Source: an uncultured Ruthenibacterium sp.
GTDB taxonomy: Bacteria > Bacillota > Clostridia > Oscillospirales > Ruminococcaceae
Length of the DNA: 64,000 nucleotides
Assembly: GCA_944386555.1 (NCBI GenBank)
Contig: CALXBN010000042.1
Span: 1-64,000 of the forward strand
Direction of reading: 5' to 3'
Shown: in pieces, positions 61,382 to 64,000 of the stretch
How positions within the stretch are numbered: position 1 is the stretch's first letter
Layout: each line of letters starts with the position of its first letter
The notes under the pieces: generated by a model
The model's input: the letters and a program-made list of their open reading frames with translations, nothing else
The model's database searches: none
What the model was told of the DNA's origin: nothing
Made by a program: the position numbers and the translations under genes

Positions 61382-63514
61382 TCAGCCCTCCTTTTTCACT
61401 GCGCAGCGGGTGGAACGGTAGGCCGGGAAGCCGGAATACGGATCCAGATGATCGGCGTCCATCAGGCTGTTGGCGTCGGCCTCGGAATAGCCGTGGAACA
61501 GGTTCACCAGCCCTTTTGGCACACTGAGGGTGGGGTGTACCGATACGGTCACACTGCCGCGCGGCGTGGAAATGGTAATGCGGTCCCCTTCCGCCACACC
61601 CAGGGCGCGGCAGTCTTCCCGGTTCATATCCGCCGTGGGCACGGGGCGCAGGCTGCGGTTGGCAGGCACCTTGTGCAGGCGGGAGTGAATGGCGTTGGGA
61701 ATGCGGCTGCCGGATGTGAGGGTAAAGGGGTACAGCGCCGGATCGGCATCGTCCAGGGGCTCACGGTAGGTGGGCAGGGCATCCAGCCCCCACTCGGGGT
61801 GCTGTTCGATGATGGCGCTTTTCAGTTCGAACTTGCCGGTCGGCGTGGAAAGCCCTTTTTCCAGCAGCTCATAATCCCGGTGGACAGCCACCGGCGCGAT
61901 CTTCACCGGCAGTTCCACTTTTTTCAGCTGGTCTGTGGTGACGCCGTAATCATCCAGGATATACTTCTGGATAAAGGACTCATACCCCTCTTTCAGCTGG
62001 GCGTCGGGCAGGTCCATGAAGCGGGCCAGCTCGGTGAGGATGTCCACATCGCTTTTAGCCTGTCCCAGCGGGACAATGGCCGGGCTGGTATACCAGGCCA
62101 CACCGCCGCCGTAGGGCTTGAATTCCCCCCGCTCGAAGCTGGAGCAGGCGGGCAGCACGATGTCGGCATACTTGGCCGTGTCGGTGAGGAACAGGTCGGT
62201 ATCCACAAAGAAATCCAGGGATTCCAGGGCGCGGAACATTTTGCCGGAATCGGGGAACATGCGGGCGTTCATTCCCAGGGCAAACACCGCCCGCAAGGGA
62301 TAAGGCGTGCCCTCCAGGATCTGGCGGGACAGGTCCATGGCCTGCATCTCCCCTTCCAGATAGTTCCACAGCGGGAACCGGGGCGCACCCACCGGGTCCT
62401 TCACGTTCCGGGGGCGGGTCTCGTACAGGAACTGATGTTCCCGGGTCTCGAACCCGCAGGAGACGTGCATGTAGGTGTGGGGCGACAGCTGCTGGCCGCC
62501 GGTGCGGTCAAAGTTGCCGGTGATAGCCAGCAGGGCCATGACGGCGCGGTAATTCTGCAGGCCGTTGCGGTGATGGCACAGCGGCGCCGAGGACTCGTTG
62601 CAGCTGACACGGGGGTTTTCATGGATCAACCGGGCCGCGGCCTGCACCTGGCTGTAAGGCACGCCGGTCAGCCGTTCCACGTTGCTCTCATTGAATCCGG
62701 CCACATAGGCGGCGTAGTCGTCGAAGCCATAGACGTACTTGTCGATGTAGGGTCTGTCGATCCAACCGTTGCGGATCAGCTCGTTGGCGATGGCATGGGC
62801 CAGCGCGCCGTCGGTGCCCGTGCGGGGCTGCAGCACCAGATCGGCCAGCTTTTCGGTGGTGGGGGTGCGGCGGGTGTCCACCACCAGGAATTTCAGGCCC
62901 TGCTCCTTCAGCTGCATTGCACGGCGGGCGCCCATATAGGATGAGTAAAAAGGATTGAACGCCCAGCCCAGGAACAGATCGCTGTTGGCCATGTCCGGAT
63001 TGGCCTGATCGCCGGCGGCCACTTTCCAGGCCATAAACGCCGCCGTATAGCAGGCGCTGGATTCGCAGCCGTAATTGGGGCTGCCGAAAGCGTAGGCAAA
63101 GCGGCGCAGCATTTGCCGGTACCATTTGGAATAGCCGGAATAGAAGGCCACACTCTCGGCGCCGCAGGCGGCTTTGGCTGCGTTCAGCCCCTGTGCGACA
63201 GCCGCATAGGCTTCCTGCCAGCTGATGGGCCGGAATTTGCCCTCGCCCCGCCTGCCCACCCGCTTGAGGGGGGTGAGGATGCGATCCTCCCGGTAGATGT
63301 ACTGGCGGTTGGCCAGGCCCTTGGTGCACAGGCGCCCGTCGTTGACGGGATGGCCGTCCATGCCCTCGATCTTGATCACTTTGCCGTCTTTCACATAGGC
63401 GTTGATGCCGCAGTGCATACCCGGCGAACAGATATCGCACATGGTGCGGCGCACCTCGATGCCCGTGTCCGGGCCTGGGATCTTCGCCTTGATTTTCCGT
63501 TCCAGTTCAGTCAT
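61382..63514 (-). CDS. Molybdopterin oxidoreductase catalytic subunit (DMSO reductase family), substrate unknown
   Basis: A 710-residue Mo enzyme. An N-terminal Fe-S site (Cys26-x2-Cys29-x5-Cys35-x27-Cys63) precedes the bis-MGD domains. GSPNYGCESSACYTAAF places Cys155 where thiosulfate/polysulfide-reductase-like proteins have the Mo-ligand Cys. Later marks are DTRRTPTTEKLADLVLQPR and ADIVLPACSSFERGEFKP, with the C-terminal MGD lid at LTSGSRIPNAIHSRLHK. No Tat signal, so cytoplasmic. GGAGGCAAGAACCT precedes ATG 63514, which overlaps the reductase gene by eight bases. Candidates are aromatic or catechol dehydroxylation, hydration or S-/N-oxide reduction; none can be chosen from sequence alone. 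Confidence 0.9.
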   Translation of the reverse strand: MTELERKIKAKIPGPDTGIEVRRTMCDICSPGMHCGINAYVKDGKVIKIEGMDGHPVNDGRLCTKGLANRQYIYREDRILTPLKRVGRRGEGKFRPISWQEAYAAVAQGLNAAKAACGAESVAFYSGYSKWYRQMLRRFAYAFGSPNYGCESSACYTAAFMAWKVAAGDQANPDMANSDLFLGWAFNPFYSSYMGARRAMQLKEQGLKFLVVDTRRTPTTEKLADLVLQPRTGTDGALAHAIANELIRNGWIDRPYIDKYVYGFDDYAAYVAGFNESNVERLTGVPYSQVQAAARLIHENPRVSCNESSAPLCHHRNGLQNYRAVMALLAITGNFDRTGGQQLSPHTYMHVSCGFETREHQFLYETRPRNVKDPVGAPRFPLWNYLEGEMQAMDLSRQILEGTPYPLRAVFALGMNARMFPDSGKMFRALESLDFFVDTDLFLTDTAKYADIVLPACSSFERGEFKPYGGGVAWYTSPAIVPLGQAKSDVDILTELARFMDLPDAQLKEGYESFIQKYILDDYGVTTDQLKKVELPVKIAPVAVHRDYELLEKGLSTPTGKFELKSAIIEQHPEWGLDALPTYREPLDDADPALYPFTLTSGSRIPNAIHSRLHKVPANRSLRPVPTADMNREDCRALGVAEGDRITISTPRGSVTVSVHPTLSVPKGLVNLFHGYSEADANSLMDADHLDPYSGFPAYRSTRCAVKKEG

Positions 63515-64000
63515 AGGTTCTTGCCTCCAGGTGGTCGATGAATCGTTCGTCCAGGCCGTAGCGGATCAGCTGGCCCCGCTGCTCGGGGGAGAAGCGGTTG
63601 GGCTGGCCCCGCAGCACCTTGATGAGATGGGCTTTCAGGATGCCCGAGACACCGTAATTATCCAGGATGTTGAAGCCAACGGGCTTGCCGTCCCGCACCA
63701 CCGTCTGCAGATAGAAGCCCTTGTCCGGCGACTGATCCACATACACCTGGCCGGTCAGGCGGTTGTCGCCCAGGCCGATGAAATCCATATTCAAAAAATG
63801 GGTGATGTTGTGCAGGATGTTGCCGTCGGCTTCGTCCCCCACGCCGGCCATGTTGCGCCCGGCCACACGGCCCTGGACGCCGGCGTTGGCCCACAGGCCG
63901 ATGATCTGCGTCTGGCCGGACTGCAGGTTGTTGGCCTGGCAGCAGTCTCCAGCCGCATACACGCCGGGGGCACTGGTCTCCATGCGGGTATTCACCACAA
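63507..64000 (-). CDS. FAD/NAD(P)-dependent oxidoreductase, C-terminal part (cut by window edge)
   Basis: Only the last 164 residues are visible; the gene continues beyond 64000. SAPGVYAAGDCCQ is the FAD-binding Gly-Asp motif of the pyridine-nucleotide disulfide reductase fold, followed by a C-terminal domain like those of NADH:rubredoxin/nitrite-reductase-type reductases. It is first (in view) of the cluster and overlaps the Mo subunit gene, so it probably takes electrons from NAD(P)H for the Fe-S and Mo subunits. Confidence 0.82.
   Translation of the reverse strand, partial: VVNTRMETSAPGVYAAGDCCQANNLQSGQTQIIGLWANAGVQGRVAGRNMAGVGDEADGNILHNITHFLNMDFIGLGDNRLTGQVYVDQSPDKGFYLQTVVRDGKPVGFNILDNYGVSGILKAHLIKVLRGQPNRFSPEQRGQLIRYGLDERFIDHLEARTYD

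Noticed and set aside
61382..63514. Selenocysteine-containing formate dehydrogenase
   Set aside because: There is no in-frame TGA and the Mo-ligand loop has cysteines; other formate dehydrogenase motifs are not seen.
1..64000. CRISPR array, prophage, integrase or transposase
   Set aside because: No spaced direct repeats and no reading frame resembling recombinases or phage proteins were found on either strand.

Overview
The window looks like chromosomal DNA of a GC-rich, strictly anaerobic, Gram-positive gut-type bacterium in class Clostridia, most likely Oscillospiraceae/Ruminococcaceae. This is an inference from these signs: high GC by eye; lipoproteins with a Cys-Gly-Gly-Ser(n)-Ala start; two lysine riboswitches; HPr carrying both His15 and the Ser46 kinase site; L-serine dehydratase in two subunits; ClpE; Bmp-type nucleoside import; abundant ferredoxin proteins and a complete molybdenum pathway. 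AGGAGG-type ribosome sites precede most genes and several genes start at TTG or GTG. There are no rRNA genes, CRISPR arrays, transposases or phage genes.

Layout. 0-3.2 kb: ABC amino-acid importer behind a canonical lysine riboswitch. 3.3-6.2 kb: L-serine dehydratase (two genes) and a D,D-carboxypeptidase lipoprotein, then tRNA-Gly. 6.5-17.6 kb: a long leftward housekeeping block (clpE, cvpA-like, a membrane-anchored propeller protein, truA, ecfT-ecfA2-ecfA1, a methyltransferase, ruvB-ruvA-ruvC). 17.7-19.2 kb: AGCS amino-acid:cation symporter. 19.2-24.2 kb: nucleoside ABC importer. 24.4-26.9 kb: cupin, Gfo/Idh oxidoreductase, nucleoside phosphorylase. 27.1-28.9 kb: mtnA plus a class II aldolase. 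28.9-32.3 kb: a second, unusual lysine-type riboswitch driving an APC permease and an amidohydrolase. 32.4-33.4 kb: tRNA-Val and a four-cluster ferredoxin fused to a TIGR04076-like domain. 33.7-37.9 kb: pstSCAB-phoU. 38.0-41.1 kb: ptsI-ptsH-fruK. 41.3-42.3 kb: threonine aldolase. 42.4-46.5 kb: MarR regulator with a heterodimeric ABC exporter. 46.7-50.6 kb: two tandem GH3 glycosidases.

50.6-58.5 kb is one leftward operon for molybdate uptake (modABC) and molybdenum-cofactor synthesis (moaA, moaC, MOSC-MoaB fusion, moeA, mobB and a MoeA-like protein with a four-Cys tail), with a small ModE-like regulator diverging from it. 59.2-64.0 kb (running off the right edge) is a soluble molybdopterin oxidoreductase module: FAD/NAD-type reductase, catalytic Mo subunit, four-cluster Fe-S protein, EamA transporter and GntR/FadR regulator. 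Its layout fits an NAD(P)H-driven, substrate-induced cytoplasmic reductase or hydroxylase of unknown substrate, supplied with cofactor by the operon next door.

The strongest leads are this molybdenum module, the riboswitch at about 29.0 kb whose J4/5 joining region departs from the canonical sequence and which controls a permease-amidohydrolase pair, and a probable 5'-deoxyadenosine/methylthioadenosine carbon-salvage set (phosphorylase, MtnA, aldolase). All calls are from reading the sequence; no homology search was run.
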